The notes below the pieces were generated by a model that worked only from the letters and a program-made list of their open reading frames with translations, was not told where the DNA came from and searched no databases. The translations under genes were made by a program, and so were the position numbers. Of a DNA stretch of 64,000 bases, positions 51,547 through 60,326 are shown piece by piece. Source of the stretch: Paenarthrobacter sp. Z7-10 (GTDB lineage Bacteria; Actinomycetota; Actinomycetes; Actinomycetales; Micrococcaceae); the NCBI RefSeq assembly GCF_026932795.1, contig NZ_JADPVH010000006.1:30222-94221 (forward strand), in the 5' to 3' direction. Each line of letters opens with the position of its first letter. Position 1 is the first letter of the stretch.

Positions 51547-52191
51547 GTGTTGTTGACCTACCTCGCTGAGAACGCCAGCCGTCTCTTGTTCCTGGCCGAG
51601 CAGCATGCCGAACTGGTTCTGATCAGTGTGGCGATCTCGGCGGTTCTGGGAATCGGCCTGGCATTCTTTACCGAATCCGCCCCCGGCCTGCGCCATGCCC
51701 TATTGTCCGTGACTGGAACCCTGCTTACCATTCCATCCTTTGCCCTGTTTGCGCTGATGATTCCGCTGCTTGGTCTCGGCGTCGCCCCCACCATCGCCGC
51801 CCTGGCCGTTTACGGAATATTTCCGATACTGCGCAACACGGTGACCGGAATAGAGGGCGTTGACCCGGCAGTCATCGATGCAGCCAGAGGTCTGGGCATG
51901 GACCGCGGACGGCGGTTGCGGACGGTGGTACTGCCGCTGGCATGGCCCGTGATTCTCAATGGCATCCGAACAGCGACCATCATGCTGGTCGCCACGGCCG
52001 CCATCGGCGCCGTCGTCCGCGGCCCAGGCCTCGGAGAGCTGATCTTCCGCGGGCTGGCCCGAATCGGAGGCGCCAATGCCCTAAACGAAACGCTTTCCGG
52101 CGTGATTGGGGTGGTGCTGGTGGCCCTGGTACTCGATCTGCTGTTCATCGGAATAGCGAAAATCACTACTCTGCGAGGTTTACATGTCTGA
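51547..52191 (+). CDS. OpuC-type ABC importer permease (first)
   Basis: A 214-residue inner-membrane permease of the quaternary-ammonium (OpuC/ProW) family. Five to six hydrophobic segments are visible, with the permease loop for contact with the ATPase at AVIDAARGLGMDRGRRLRTV followed by VLPLAWPVILNGIRTAT. GTG 51547 follows GGAGG at 6 nt; the frame is open further upstream but begins to match the family here. It overlaps the ATPase gene by 8 nt. Arrangement permease-ATPase-permease-binding protein is the usual OpuC layout. Confidence 0.88.
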   Translation: MLLTYLAENASRLLFLAEQHAELVLISVAISAVLGIGLAFFTESAPGLRHALLSVTGTLLTIPSFALFALMIPLLGLGVAPTIAALAVYGIFPILRNTVTGIEGVDPAVIDAARGLGMDRGRRLRTVVLPLAWPVILNGIRTATIMLVATAAIGAVVRGPGLGELIFRGLARIGGANALNETLSGVIGVVLVALVLDLLFIGIAKITTLRGLHV

Positions 52192-53188
52192 CAAGCCAGG
52201 ATGCAGTGCCGACACCATGATTTACCTGGACGGGGTGTCCAAGCGTTACCCGGACCAAGCCCAGGACGCGGTAACCGGCCTGTCCATGGAGATCAAGCGC
52301 GGCGAGTTCGTGGTTCTTGTCGGGCCCTCGGGCTGCGGCAAAACCACGACGCTGCGGATGATCAACCGGCTGGTCGAACCCAGCGAGGGCAAAGTCTGGA
52401 TCGATGGCAAGGACGTCACCCACGTCGACGTGGATCAGCTGCGCCGCGGCATCGGCTATGTGATCCAGCAGATCGGACTGCTGCCCCACCTGACGATCGC
52501 CGAGAATGTCGCGCTGGTCCCGAAACTGCTGGGAACTCCAAAGGCTAAGCGGCGCGAACGCGCCGAAGAGTTGCTGGACATGGTGGGCCTCGAGCCGTCC
52601 ACGTATGCCCGCCGCTATCCGCGGCAGCTTTCCGGTGGCCAGCAGCAGCGGGTCGGAGTGGCCCGCGCGCTGGCGGCCGATCCGCCGGTGATGCTGATGG
52701 ATGAGCCCTTCGGGGCCGTGGATCCGATCGCCCGGGAGAAGCTCCAGGGCGAATTCCTCCGGCTGCAGGAGCGGATCCGCAAAACCATCGTGTTCGTCAC
52801 CCACGACATCGACGAGGCCCTGCGGCTCGGAGACCGGATAGCGATCTTCGGTGTCGGCTCGCGGTTGGCGCAGTTCGACACACCATTACAAATTTTGAGT
52901 AACCCGGCGGACGACTTCGTTCGTGATTTCGTGGGCGCGGGAGCATCGGTGCGCAGATTGTCATTGCTCAAGGTAGCCGACGTGATCGACTCCTCCACCC
53001 CGGAGGCAGCCGGCCAGTTGGTCACCGTGGAAGTCAACGCGGACCAGACGGTCCGCCGGGCCTTGGAGTTGGTCCTCGCCGCGGGTGCGGCGGGTATCCG
53101 CGTTCGGATTGGCGCCGGGGATTCCCGGTTCATAGACCTGCAGGCCCTGCTGCTCGCGGCTGCGCAGCCCACCAAGGTGACAACATGA
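52184..53188 (+). CDS. OpuC-type ABC importer ATP-binding protein
   Basis: A 334-residue ATPase of the OpuCA/ProV type. Walker A is LVGPSGCGKTTTLRMI, the signature RQLSGGQQQRVGVARAL, Walker B PVMLMDEPFGAVDP, and the switch IVFVTHDIDEALRLGDRIA. GIGYVIQQIGLLPHLTIAEN is the typical Q-loop of this subfamily. After residue 250 comes a C-terminal region with one CBS-like unit (VTVEVNADQTVRRALELVLA) rather than the full tandem CBS pair often present, so ionic-strength sensing may be reduced. It overlaps both permease genes. Confidence 0.92.
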   Translation: MSDKPGCSADTMIYLDGVSKRYPDQAQDAVTGLSMEIKRGEFVVLVGPSGCGKTTTLRMINRLVEPSEGKVWIDGKDVTHVDVDQLRRGIGYVIQQIGLLPHLTIAENVALVPKLLGTPKAKRRERAEELLDMVGLEPSTYARRYPRQLSGGQQQRVGVARALAADPPVMLMDEPFGAVDPIAREKLQGEFLRLQERIRKTIVFVTHDIDEALRLGDRIAIFGVGSRLAQFDTPLQILSNPADDFVRDFVGAGASVRRLSLLKVADVIDSSTPEAAGQLVTVEVNADQTVRRALELVLAAGAAGIRVRIGAGDSRFIDLQALLLAAAQPTKVTT

Positions 53189-53943
53189 GCTCGGCCGTCA
53201 TGGAGCGGACCGCCGCTCCGGCAGCCAAGCGCTCAACCATCTGGGTGCTGCCTCTGATCGTCGTCGCGCTGATCGTCGCGCTCAGTGCCTACATCGGCTC
53301 AACATCGCTGGACTCCAGCGAAGCACGGAGTCTGACACCGGAGGTAATTCTGACCTCGCTGTGGCAGCACATTGAGCTGGTAGTGGTGTCAACAGTGCTG
53401 ACCATCGTCATCGGCGTACCCCTCGGCGTGGCCCTCACCCGGCCAGGAATCAACCGGCTCGGCGCGATGGTGCTGGCGGTGGCCAATGCCGGGCAGGCCA
53501 TGCCGTCCATTGGAGTCCTGGTGCTGCTGGCCATGATATTCGGCGTCGGCTTTTGGATGGCCGTGGTGGCGCTGGTGATTTACGCTCTACTGCCGGTACT
53601 GCGCAATACCATGGTGGGCATTCGAACGGTCGCGCCGGCGCTGATCGACGCGGGCCGTGGGATGGGCATGAGTGCGCGCGAAGTACTTTTCACAATCGAG
53701 CTGCCGCTTGCCGTTCCGGTCATGCTGGCCGGGATCCGGGTCGCCCTGATCCTCAATGTCGGGGTGGCAACGCTGGCCGCTTTCACCAATGCCGGCGGAC
53801 TCGGTTCGATTATTTCCTCGGGCATTTCACTAAACCGGATGCCCGTCCTGATTGTCGGCAGCGTGCTCACGATCGCCCTGGCGCTGAGCGTGGACTGGTT
53901 GGCCGGTATTGCCGAAAAGCTGTTGCGGCCACGCGGGATCTGA
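53185..53943 (+). CDS. OpuC-type ABC importer permease (second)
   Basis: A 252-residue permease partner of the first. It has an N-terminal hydrophobic anchor (TIWVLPLIVVALIVALSAYI) and then five more segments including IELVVVSTVLTIVIGVPLGV and VLVLLAMIFGVGFWMAVVAL. The ATPase-contact loop is APALIDAGRGMGMSAREVLF followed by TIELPLAVPVMLAGIRVALI. ATG 53185 overlaps the ATPase stop by ATGA. The two permeases are diverged, so the channel is a heterodimer. Confidence 0.9.
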   Translation: MSSAVMERTAAPAAKRSTIWVLPLIVVALIVALSAYIGSTSLDSSEARSLTPEVILTSLWQHIELVVVSTVLTIVIGVPLGVALTRPGINRLGAMVLAVANAGQAMPSIGVLVLLAMIFGVGFWMAVVALVIYALLPVLRNTMVGIRTVAPALIDAGRGMGMSAREVLFTIELPLAVPVMLAGIRVALILNVGVATLAAFTNAGGLGSIISSGISLNRMPVLIVGSVLTIALALSVDWLAGIAEKLLRPRGI

Positions 53944-54054
53944 CCATGCTCGCCCTGTCAACTCAACAATGTACGACCCTCTGAAGACAAGCACGTCCTG
54001 AGAGGTACGTTCACCCCCTAAGAAAAATGTACTTCCCTATGAAAGGAGACACAG

Positions 54055-55008
54055 ATGCGTAAACGTTTGATTGCCGCCATCGGTATGCTCAGTGTTGTGC
54101 TCACCAGTGGCTGCGCCCTGAACAGCAGCGGTCCCGGCCAGGCCGCCGCCCCGGCCGCGGATGGCGCCCTGAAAGGCGTCTCGGTTAACGTCGGCTCGAA
54201 GGAATTCACCGAACAGCTCCTGCTGTGCGAAATCACTGCCCAGAGGCTGGAGTCCCAGGGGGCAAGCGTGAAGCGAACCTGCGGGATGAGCGGCTCCAGC
54301 GCTGTCCGTTCCGCGCTGGTCAGTGGGGCCATTGACACGTACTGGGAATACACCGGAACTGGTTGGCTCACTCACCTTCAGCAGACAGAAACCATCAATG
54401 ATCCGGCGGTGATGTATTCAAAACTCAGTGCCTTGGATAAGTCCAAAAACAATATCGTTTGGCTGCCGCCGGCCTCCGCGGACAATACCTACGCGATTGC
54501 CGTGAAGTCCGAGACGGCAAAAAAGCTGGGTGTATCCACCATTTCCGACTACGCCAAGCTGACGAAAACCGATCCCGCCAGCGCTTCATTCTGCGGTGCC
54601 TCCGAGCTGTTTGGCCGCGATGATGGCTGGCCGGGATTGAAGAAGGCCTACGGTTTCGATCTACCCAAAGACAAGGTGGCCGAGCTCGCTGAGGGACCCA
54701 TCTACAACGCCGTCGCCAAGGGCAACCCCTGCAATTTTGGTGAGGCGTTCGCCACCGACGGCCGCATTGCCGCGCTGGGTCTGACTGTTTTGACCGATGA
54801 CAAGCATTTCTTCCCGCCGTATAACCTGTCCCTGAATGTCCGGGCCGCAGTGTTGGATAAGAATCCAAAAATCAAGACGATTATGGACCCGATCAGCAAG
54901 CTGCTTTCCACCACCGAACTGCAGAAGCTCAACGCCCAAATCGACGTTGACGGCAAAACTCCCGAGGAAGTGGCCAGCACGTGGCTGAGCGCCAACAAGC
55001 TGAAGTAA
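54055..55008 (+). CDS. OpuC-type substrate-binding lipoprotein
   Basis: A 317-residue lipoprotein capturing the substrate outside the membrane. The lipobox is SVVLTSGCALNSS (Cys about 21). The OpuAC/ProX-type domain starts with VSVNVGSKEFTEQLLLCEIT and SSAVRSALVSGAIDTYWEYT-GTGW, the hallmark of choline/betaine/carnitine-binding proteins, and continues with FGEAFATDGRIAALGLTVLT. AAAGGAGA precedes ATG 54055, the strongest ribosome site in the operon, fitting the need for excess binding protein. The ligand is probably a quaternary amine or related zwitterion, but the aromatic-cage residues cannot be assigned by eye. Confidence 0.9.
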   Translation: MRKRLIAAIGMLSVVLTSGCALNSSGPGQAAAPAADGALKGVSVNVGSKEFTEQLLLCEITAQRLESQGASVKRTCGMSGSSAVRSALVSGAIDTYWEYTGTGWLTHLQQTETINDPAVMYSKLSALDKSKNNIVWLPPASADNTYAIAVKSETAKKLGVSTISDYAKLTKTDPASASFCGASELFGRDDGWPGLKKAYGFDLPKDKVAELAEGPIYNAVAKGNPCNFGEAFATDGRIAALGLTVLTDDKHFFPPYNLSLNVRAAVLDKNPKIKTIMDPISKLLSTTELQKLNAQIDVDGKTPEEVASTWLSANKLK

Positions 55009-55862
55009 GCGGGCGCCCCGGGACGCTCACCGTGGGTTTGCTCCAGAACGCACCGGTGGGCGGCCAGGTGGACGCCAACATTGATGGCATTATGGCGCTT
55101 CGCAGCCGGCTGGGACAAGTTGACCTGGCACTGACTCCGGAACTCGCGGTGAACGGTTATGGCTTTGGCCCGGCTGCCTACCTTGCGCCGCTCACCGGGG
55201 ACGACGCACGCTTGGAACCGCTGCTGACCGGACCCACGGCTATGGGGATCGGTTTCGCCGAAGCCACCGCCACGGATCGTCCCCGTAACGCCTACCTGCT
55301 GGCGGACGCGGGCAACCGGTTTGTCCAGCACAAGATCCATCCCGTTTCGTACCCACCGTGGAACGAGCACCTGGGATTCGAGGCTGGAAACGTCCTGGGC
55401 GCCGCGGAAATCCGCGGCGTCCAGTGCGCCACAGTGATCTGCAATGACATGTGGCACCCGGTGATCCCGTGGCTGGCCGCCCAGGCGGGGGCGGAAGTCC
55501 TCATCATTCCCGTCGCGAGCATTGAGGGCGACGCCGTTGATCACGTCCAGCGGACGTGGAAGGCAATTCTGGACCATGCCGCGCTGCTGCTGCAGTGTTA
55601 CGTGGTCTTCATCAACCGCTGTGGCACCGACGCCGGGGCAACCTTCTGGGGCGGATCGCGCATCCTGGGTCCCGACGGTGCCACACTTGCCGAAGCCGGG
55701 AACAGTGAAACAACCATCGAGGCCACTCTCGACCTGACCGCATTACGCGCTCTGCGTGCCCGGACCCCCCTCCTGGCCGAAGTCCGCACCGACGTCGTAC
55801 TCGACGCCCTCAGCCGCGTTGGGCTGCCACTGAGGGTGGAAATGGAGGCACCACATGTTTGA
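54981..55862 (+). CDS. Nitrilase-superfamily carbon-nitrogen hydrolase
   Basis: A roughly 293-residue cytoplasmic amidase or nitrilase. The catalytic triad is visible: Glu in LALTPELAVNGYG, Lys in RFVQHKIHPVSYPPWN, and Cys in CATVICNDMWHPVIPW. These are typical of amide hydrolases or N-carbamoyl-amino-acid amidohydrolases in the superfamily. The start is GTG 54981, overlapping the binding-protein gene by 28 nt, or GTG 55032, which starts directly at VGLLQNAP; the second avoids a deep overlap. It is cotranscribed with the importer, so it likely attacks a C-N bond in the imported compound or its product. Confidence 0.87.
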   Translation: MAERQQAEVSGRPGTLTVGLLQNAPVGGQVDANIDGIMALRSRLGQVDLALTPELAVNGYGFGPAAYLAPLTGDDARLEPLLTGPTAMGIGFAEATATDRPRNAYLLADAGNRFVQHKIHPVSYPPWNEHLGFEAGNVLGAAEIRGVQCATVICNDMWHPVIPWLAAQAGAEVLIIPVASIEGDAVDHVQRTWKAILDHAALLLQCYVVFINRCGTDAGATFWGGSRILGPDGATLAEAGNSETTIEATLDLTALRALRARTPLLAEVRTDVVLDALSRVGLPLRVEMEAPHV

Positions 55863-56688
55863 TGTCCATGTCCATGCCGCACCGGACGTGCTGGGGCGGA
55901 TCGGCTTTGACGCTGAAATCTGCGCCAGCTACGCCGCCGCCGGTTTCAGCGGGTTTGTGCTCAAGGCCCATCACGAGTCCACCGTCGGCCGTGCCTCCTT
56001 GCTGGCCCGCTCCTCCGGCCTCGATGTGGTGGGAGGGCTGGCGCTCAACCGCGGGGCCGGAGGGGTGAACCCGGCCGCTGTACTCTCGACGCTGGCCAGC
56101 GGCGGGCGGGTGATTTGGTTTCCCACCGCTGACGCCCACACCCAGGAAACGGCACAGCTTCCCCGGCTCAATGATCTGGATCCCCGCTTGGACCGGGCCA
56201 CCTTGGCCGTACCTCCGGTACTGATTCCCGACAAGCGGGCGAGCTCTGATCTTTCCCTGGTCCTGGATCTCATCGCAGAACATGATGCTGTGCTGTGTAC
56301 GGGCCACCTTAGCGGTCCGGAATGCCGATGGCTGTTCGAGCAAGCCCAGCAGCGCGGCATCACCCGGTTCCTGCTTACCCACCCCTCCTACACCGTTCCG
56401 GGGATACCAGTTGCCGACATCGCCGAACTCGCCGACCGCGGCGCCTTCGTCGAAATTACCGCCTACCAGCTCTGGCATCAGCCCGGCATGACGGCGGCCC
56501 GGTTGGCCGAAGTGGCGCGCGCGGCCGGGGACAAATTAATCCTCGCCTCCGACGCCGGGCAACCGGAAAGCCCGCAGCCGCCGGCGGCCCTGCAGGAACT
56601 GGTCTCCGTCCTTGCCCGTGAAGGTCTTGACCCCGGCCGGCTGGCCGCCGCTGCCGACGACATCCCCAGAAAGCTCGTACTCTCATGA
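55855..56688 (+). CDS. DUF6282-like metal-dependent hydrolase
   Basis: A 277-residue TIM-barrel protein of amidohydrolase type. MFDVHVHAAPDVLGRIGFDA carries the H-x-H metal site at the first strand; GFVLKAHHESTVGRASLLAR has the strand-2 Lys/His pair; LCTGHLSGPE and FLLTHPSYTVPGI supply later His residues, and LILASDAGQPESPQPP the final Asp. This matches DUF6282-family proteins, whose reaction is not known to me. The ATG overlaps the amidase end by 8 nt and its own stop overlaps the dehydrogenase ATG, so it is firmly in the operon. Confidence 0.82.
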   Translation: MFDVHVHAAPDVLGRIGFDAEICASYAAAGFSGFVLKAHHESTVGRASLLARSSGLDVVGGLALNRGAGGVNPAAVLSTLASGGRVIWFPTADAHTQETAQLPRLNDLDPRLDRATLAVPPVLIPDKRASSDLSLVLDLIAEHDAVLCTGHLSGPECRWLFEQAQQRGITRFLLTHPSYTVPGIPVADIAELADRGAFVEITAYQLWHQPGMTAARLAEVARAAGDKLILASDAGQPESPQPPAALQELVSVLAREGLDPGRLAAAADDIPRKLVLS

Positions 56689-59660
56689 CTTCCTCTACAA
56701 CCACGGCGATATCGGCGTCCTGGGCCGAAAAGATCCGTACCGGAATCGAGGGAGACTTCCGCAGTGATGCCGGCACCCGTGCCGCCTTCGCATCTGACGC
56801 CTCCAATCACCGCGTCCTGCCGCAGGCAGTCGCGTTCCCGCTGCACAGCGCCGACGCAGCGCGGATTGTAGAGATTTGCGCCGAAGACGGCGTTCCTGTG
56901 ACCGCCAGGGGGACCGGAACAAATATTGCCGGAAATGCGATAGGACCCGGCGTCGTCATCGATTTCAGCCGACACATGAACAAAGTCCTCGCCATCGACC
57001 CCGAGGCTGGCACCGCCGTCGTCGAGCCGGGCGTCATCCTCGACACCCTGCGCTCGCAGGCCGAACGGCACGGCCTCACCTTCGGAGTCGATCCATCCAC
57101 TCACGACCGCTGCACACTAGGCGGCATGATCGGCACCAACGCCTGCGGGTCGCATTCGGTGGCGTGGGGAACCACTGCGGACAACGTCAACGCCCTGGAT
57201 CTGGTCCTGGCCGACGCCAGCACAACCACCGTGGGGGCACATGGACGCAATGGCCGCAGCACTGCACCATCCGCCGCGGCGCTGGTCAAGGAGCTGATCA
57301 CCGTTCGGGATACCTACCTCGGCGAAATCCGCCGCGAACTGGGCACCTTCAGGCGTCAGATCTCCGGCTATGGCATGCAATACCTGCTGCCGGAAAACGG
57401 GCTGGACGTCGCCAAGGCGCTGGTGGGTACCGAAGGGACGTGCGCGCTCGTCACGGGGGCCACGGTCAAACTGGTCCGCTCCCCCGGCGTGCGGAACCTC
57501 GTCGTCGCCAGCTACCGCGACGAATACGCGGCCGCGGTAGCTGCGCCGGTGGTGGCCCAGGCCGGACCGCTGACCGTAGAAGGGATGGAATCGGAGTTGG
57601 TTCGGGCAGCCGACTCCCGGCCGGGTCCAGGGCAACGGCCTGCGCTGCCGCAGGGCAATGCCTGGCTGTTGGTGGAGGCCGGTGGCACCGACGAAGCTGC
57701 GGCCCTGGCGGAAGCGCACCGGATGCGCAGCGTCATCCTGAACACCGATGCCGTGGACGTGCAGATCGTCACCGGTAGTGCACAGCGCCGCTACTGGTCC
57801 ATCCGGGAACGCGGTGCTGGGCTGGCCTCGCGCACCGCCGACGGCCATGAGGCATGGCCCGGCTGGGAAGACGCCGCCGTACCACCGGAAAACCTTGGCG
57901 CCTACATCCGGGACTTCCGTTCCCTGCTGGCCCGCTTCAACGTCCACGGCATGCTGTACGGCCACTTCGGCGAGGGGTGCCTGCACATCCGGATCGACCA
58001 CAATCTCAGTACTCCCGAGGGCGTGAGCCATTACCGCAGCTTCCAGCAGGAAGCCGCGGACGTCGTCGTCGCCCATGGCGGCTCCCTTTCCGGTGAACAC
58101 GGTGACGGCCGGGCCCGCTCCGAACTGCTGGGCCGCCAATACACGCCCCGGATGCTGCAGGCCTTCGCAGCCTTCAAAGGCGCCTTTGATCCGGAGAAAC
58201 TGCTCAATCCCGGCATTATCGTCGACCCCGTGCCCCTGGACGCCAACCTGCGCAACCTCGGCCAACAGGCCGCCACTAAGGGGCTCGGCTTTGCCTACAC
58301 CGAAGATTCCGGCGATTTTTCCAAAGCCCTGCGCCGCTGTGTGGGCGTCGGCTCCTGCCGCACCCCCTCCGGCGGCGGAATGTGCCCCTCGTTCCGGGCC
58401 ACCGAGGATGAACGTCACAGCACCCGTGGCCGGACCCGGCTGCTCTCAGAAATGATGCACGGATCGCTGCAGGAGCAAGGCTGGGCGTCCACCGAGGTCA
58501 AGGATGCCCTGGATCTGTGCCTGTCCTGCAAGTCCTGTCACTCCGAATGCCCGGTGTCAGTGGATATGGCCACCTACAAGGCCGAATTCCTGTACCAGCA
58601 TTACAAGGGACGAATCCGCCAAGCCTCGCATTATTCGATGGGATGGTTACCGCTCTGGCTCAGGCTCGCCTCCCCCATTGCCCCGCTGGTGAATCTGGCG
58701 ATGGGCATCAAACCGGTCGCCAGCATTGCCAAAACCTTGGGTGGAATCGACCAGCAGCGCGCCATTCCCAAAATGTTCCGACGCACCGGGCGCCAAGCAC
58801 TGGCCCAGACGGCACGTACGGCTTGTACGGCTCCGGCCAGCCAGGGCGCCGAAAGCACGGGCACGGGGACGGGCGCGGGCACGGGGACGGGCGCGGGCAC
58901 GCAAGCACCCGGCCAGGGAACGGCGCTTTCGCCGGCCATTCTCTGGCTGGACTCCTTCACCGACTCGTTCTCTCCGGGCATCACCGGGCAGGCCGCTGAC
59001 CTGCTGAGGGCTGCCGGCTACCAGCCCGCCGCTCCTCCCAAAGGCCTGTGCTGCGGGTTGACCTGGGTCTCAACCGGGCAGCTCGATGTAGCGAAAACGG
59101 TGATGGCCCGCACCATCCGCGCCATGGACGACGGAAGCAGCACGCCCATCATCGTTTTGGAGCCCAGCTGCGGCGCAACCCTGCGCACCGACGTCGTCGA
59201 ACTCCTCGATACCGACGCCGCCCGCCGCGTCTCCGCCCGGATCCGGTCCCTGGCCGAAGCCCTCGATGGACGCGGACTGCAATTCGACACGAGCATGTCC
59301 ACCACGGCCCTGGTCCAGTTCCACTGCCACCAGCGCAGCACCTTTGGCACTGACGCGGACACCCGCTTGCTCGTCTCGGCCGGGCTGGACGTCAACTCCG
59401 TCACGGACGGCTGCTGTGGACTGGCAGGGAATTTCGGTTTCGAAAAAGGCCACTACGATGTCTCCGTCACCTGCGCGGAACAGTCCTTTTTGCCGGCCCT
59501 GCGGCAGGCAAACCCTGGCGGCGAGGTGCTGGCCGATGGGTTTTCCTGCCGGCTCCAGATCGAGCAGATCGGCCAACGCCCCTCTAAGCACCTCGCCGAG
59601 ATCCTGCACGAACGTCTGCTTCCCGGCGTCGCCGCACCTGCCCGTTCCTCCGAGCTGTGA
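56685..59660 (+). CDS. FAD/Fe-S 2-hydroxyacid dehydrogenase, three-domain fusion (second copy)
   Basis: A 991-residue dehydrogenase with the same architecture as 6938-9994. It has an FAD-binding domain (VTARGTGTNIAGNAIG), an FAD-oxidase C domain (GEHGDGRARS near residue 470), Fe-S clusters (CVGVGSCRTPSGGGMCPSF; CLSCKSCHSECP near 611), and a GlpC-like end with CCGLTWVSTGQ and CCGLAGNFGFEKGHY. Between the Fe-S and CCG parts lies a Thr/Gly linker (TGTGTGAGTGTGAGT) made of 18-bp DNA repeats. ATG 56685 overlaps the previous stop by ATGA. In this operon its substrate is likely a 2-hydroxyacid released from the imported compound. Confidence 0.9.
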   Translation: MTSSTTTAISASWAEKIRTGIEGDFRSDAGTRAAFASDASNHRVLPQAVAFPLHSADAARIVEICAEDGVPVTARGTGTNIAGNAIGPGVVIDFSRHMNKVLAIDPEAGTAVVEPGVILDTLRSQAERHGLTFGVDPSTHDRCTLGGMIGTNACGSHSVAWGTTADNVNALDLVLADASTTTVGAHGRNGRSTAPSAAALVKELITVRDTYLGEIRRELGTFRRQISGYGMQYLLPENGLDVAKALVGTEGTCALVTGATVKLVRSPGVRNLVVASYRDEYAAAVAAPVVAQAGPLTVEGMESELVRAADSRPGPGQRPALPQGNAWLLVEAGGTDEAAALAEAHRMRSVILNTDAVDVQIVTGSAQRRYWSIRERGAGLASRTADGHEAWPGWEDAAVPPENLGAYIRDFRSLLARFNVHGMLYGHFGEGCLHIRIDHNLSTPEGVSHYRSFQQEAADVVVAHGGSLSGEHGDGRARSELLGRQYTPRMLQAFAAFKGAFDPEKLLNPGIIVDPVPLDANLRNLGQQAATKGLGFAYTEDSGDFSKALRRCVGVGSCRTPSGGGMCPSFRATEDERHSTRGRTRLLSEMMHGSLQEQGWASTEVKDALDLCLSCKSCHSECPVSVDMATYKAEFLYQHYKGRIRQASHYSMGWLPLWLRLASPIAPLVNLAMGIKPVASIAKTLGGIDQQRAIPKMFRRTGRQALAQTARTACTAPASQGAESTGTGTGAGTGTGAGTQAPGQGTALSPAILWLDSFTDSFSPGITGQAADLLRAAGYQPAAPPKGLCCGLTWVSTGQLDVAKTVMARTIRAMDDGSSTPIIVLEPSCGATLRTDVVELLDTDAARRVSARIRSLAEALDGRGLQFDTSMSTTALVQFHCHQRSTFGTDADTRLLVSAGLDVNSVTDGCCGLAGNFGFEKGHYDVSVTCAEQSFLPALRQANPGGEVLADGFSCRLQIEQIGQRPSKHLAEILHERLLPGVAAPARSSEL
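58859..58902 (+). repeat. 18-bp repeats encoding a Thr/Gly linker
   Basis: Two near-identical 18-bp units (GGGCACGGGGACGGGCGC form) plus a partial copy encode alternating Thr/Gly/Ala between two domains of the dehydrogenase. The paralogue at 6938 lacks this stretch. Confidence 0.8.
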
Positions 59661-59902
59661 TGCGGCCTTGATGGCCTTCGGACGGCTTCCGACCGCTCCC
59701 CAGTTCTCAATGCACTTTGCCGCTTGATCAGGAACCGCATGGTTGCGGTCACCCGCCCCAGCATACGATCGGGCCACAGCCTCTGCCTCAGGATGGTTGA
59801 CCATCCGGGCTGAGCCAAAGACCTGCAGGACGATGCGCGAAGACCAACCGGCGCACCCCGAACGGCCTTAGGTCAAGTGAGACCGCCTCAGGTCAGGACG
59901 TG

Positions 59903-60205
59903 TCAGAAGTTGTCTCTTCGCAGACCTTTTTGTGCCGCCTTCCTGGCCGGCCGCTCCCGCAACCACTGGACCAGGAGTAAAACAACCACGAGAAGGAACG
60001 CCCCCGAGAGGATGCCATGCAAAATGGTGATTTCTGCGGCGGCGCTTTCACCGAGGTCTCTGACCCAGCTAAATGTCCAGTTGGCAGCCAGAGCAATCCA
60101 GAGCACCAATTGGAACCGAAAGAGCCCTGGAGTCATCAGTTTCCTGGGCGGCTTTACCCGCTCCGGCAACCTGCTCGTGAGCGGTCCGACGTCGTTGTCC
60201 TCCAT
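59903..60205 (-). CDS. Small two-TM membrane protein, function unknown
   Basis: A 100-residue protein with two hydrophobic segments (LFRFQLVLWIALAANWTFSW and ILHGILSGAFLLVVVLLLVQ) and a basic tail (RERPARKAAQKGLRR). ATG 60205 is chosen over the TTG/ATG extension to 60226. The pattern looks like a genuine membrane protein; no family is recognised. It is separated by 242 empty nt from the dehydrogenase and is on the same strand as the GH3 gene. Confidence 0.55.
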   Translation of the reverse strand: MEDNDVGPLTSRLPERVKPPRKLMTPGLFRFQLVLWIALAANWTFSWVRDLGESAAAEITILHGILSGAFLLVVVLLLVQWLRERPARKAAQKGLRRDNF

Positions 60206-60326
60206 ATGCTTCAGCCTAAGCCCCACGGGATAGAGACGGCCTGCAATGCCGTTCGGAGCCAGTCGCTGAGCGGAGTCGGGGTGCTCGGCGACGGGCGGAG
60301 CCTCCCGACCGAGCTCAGGACGACGC

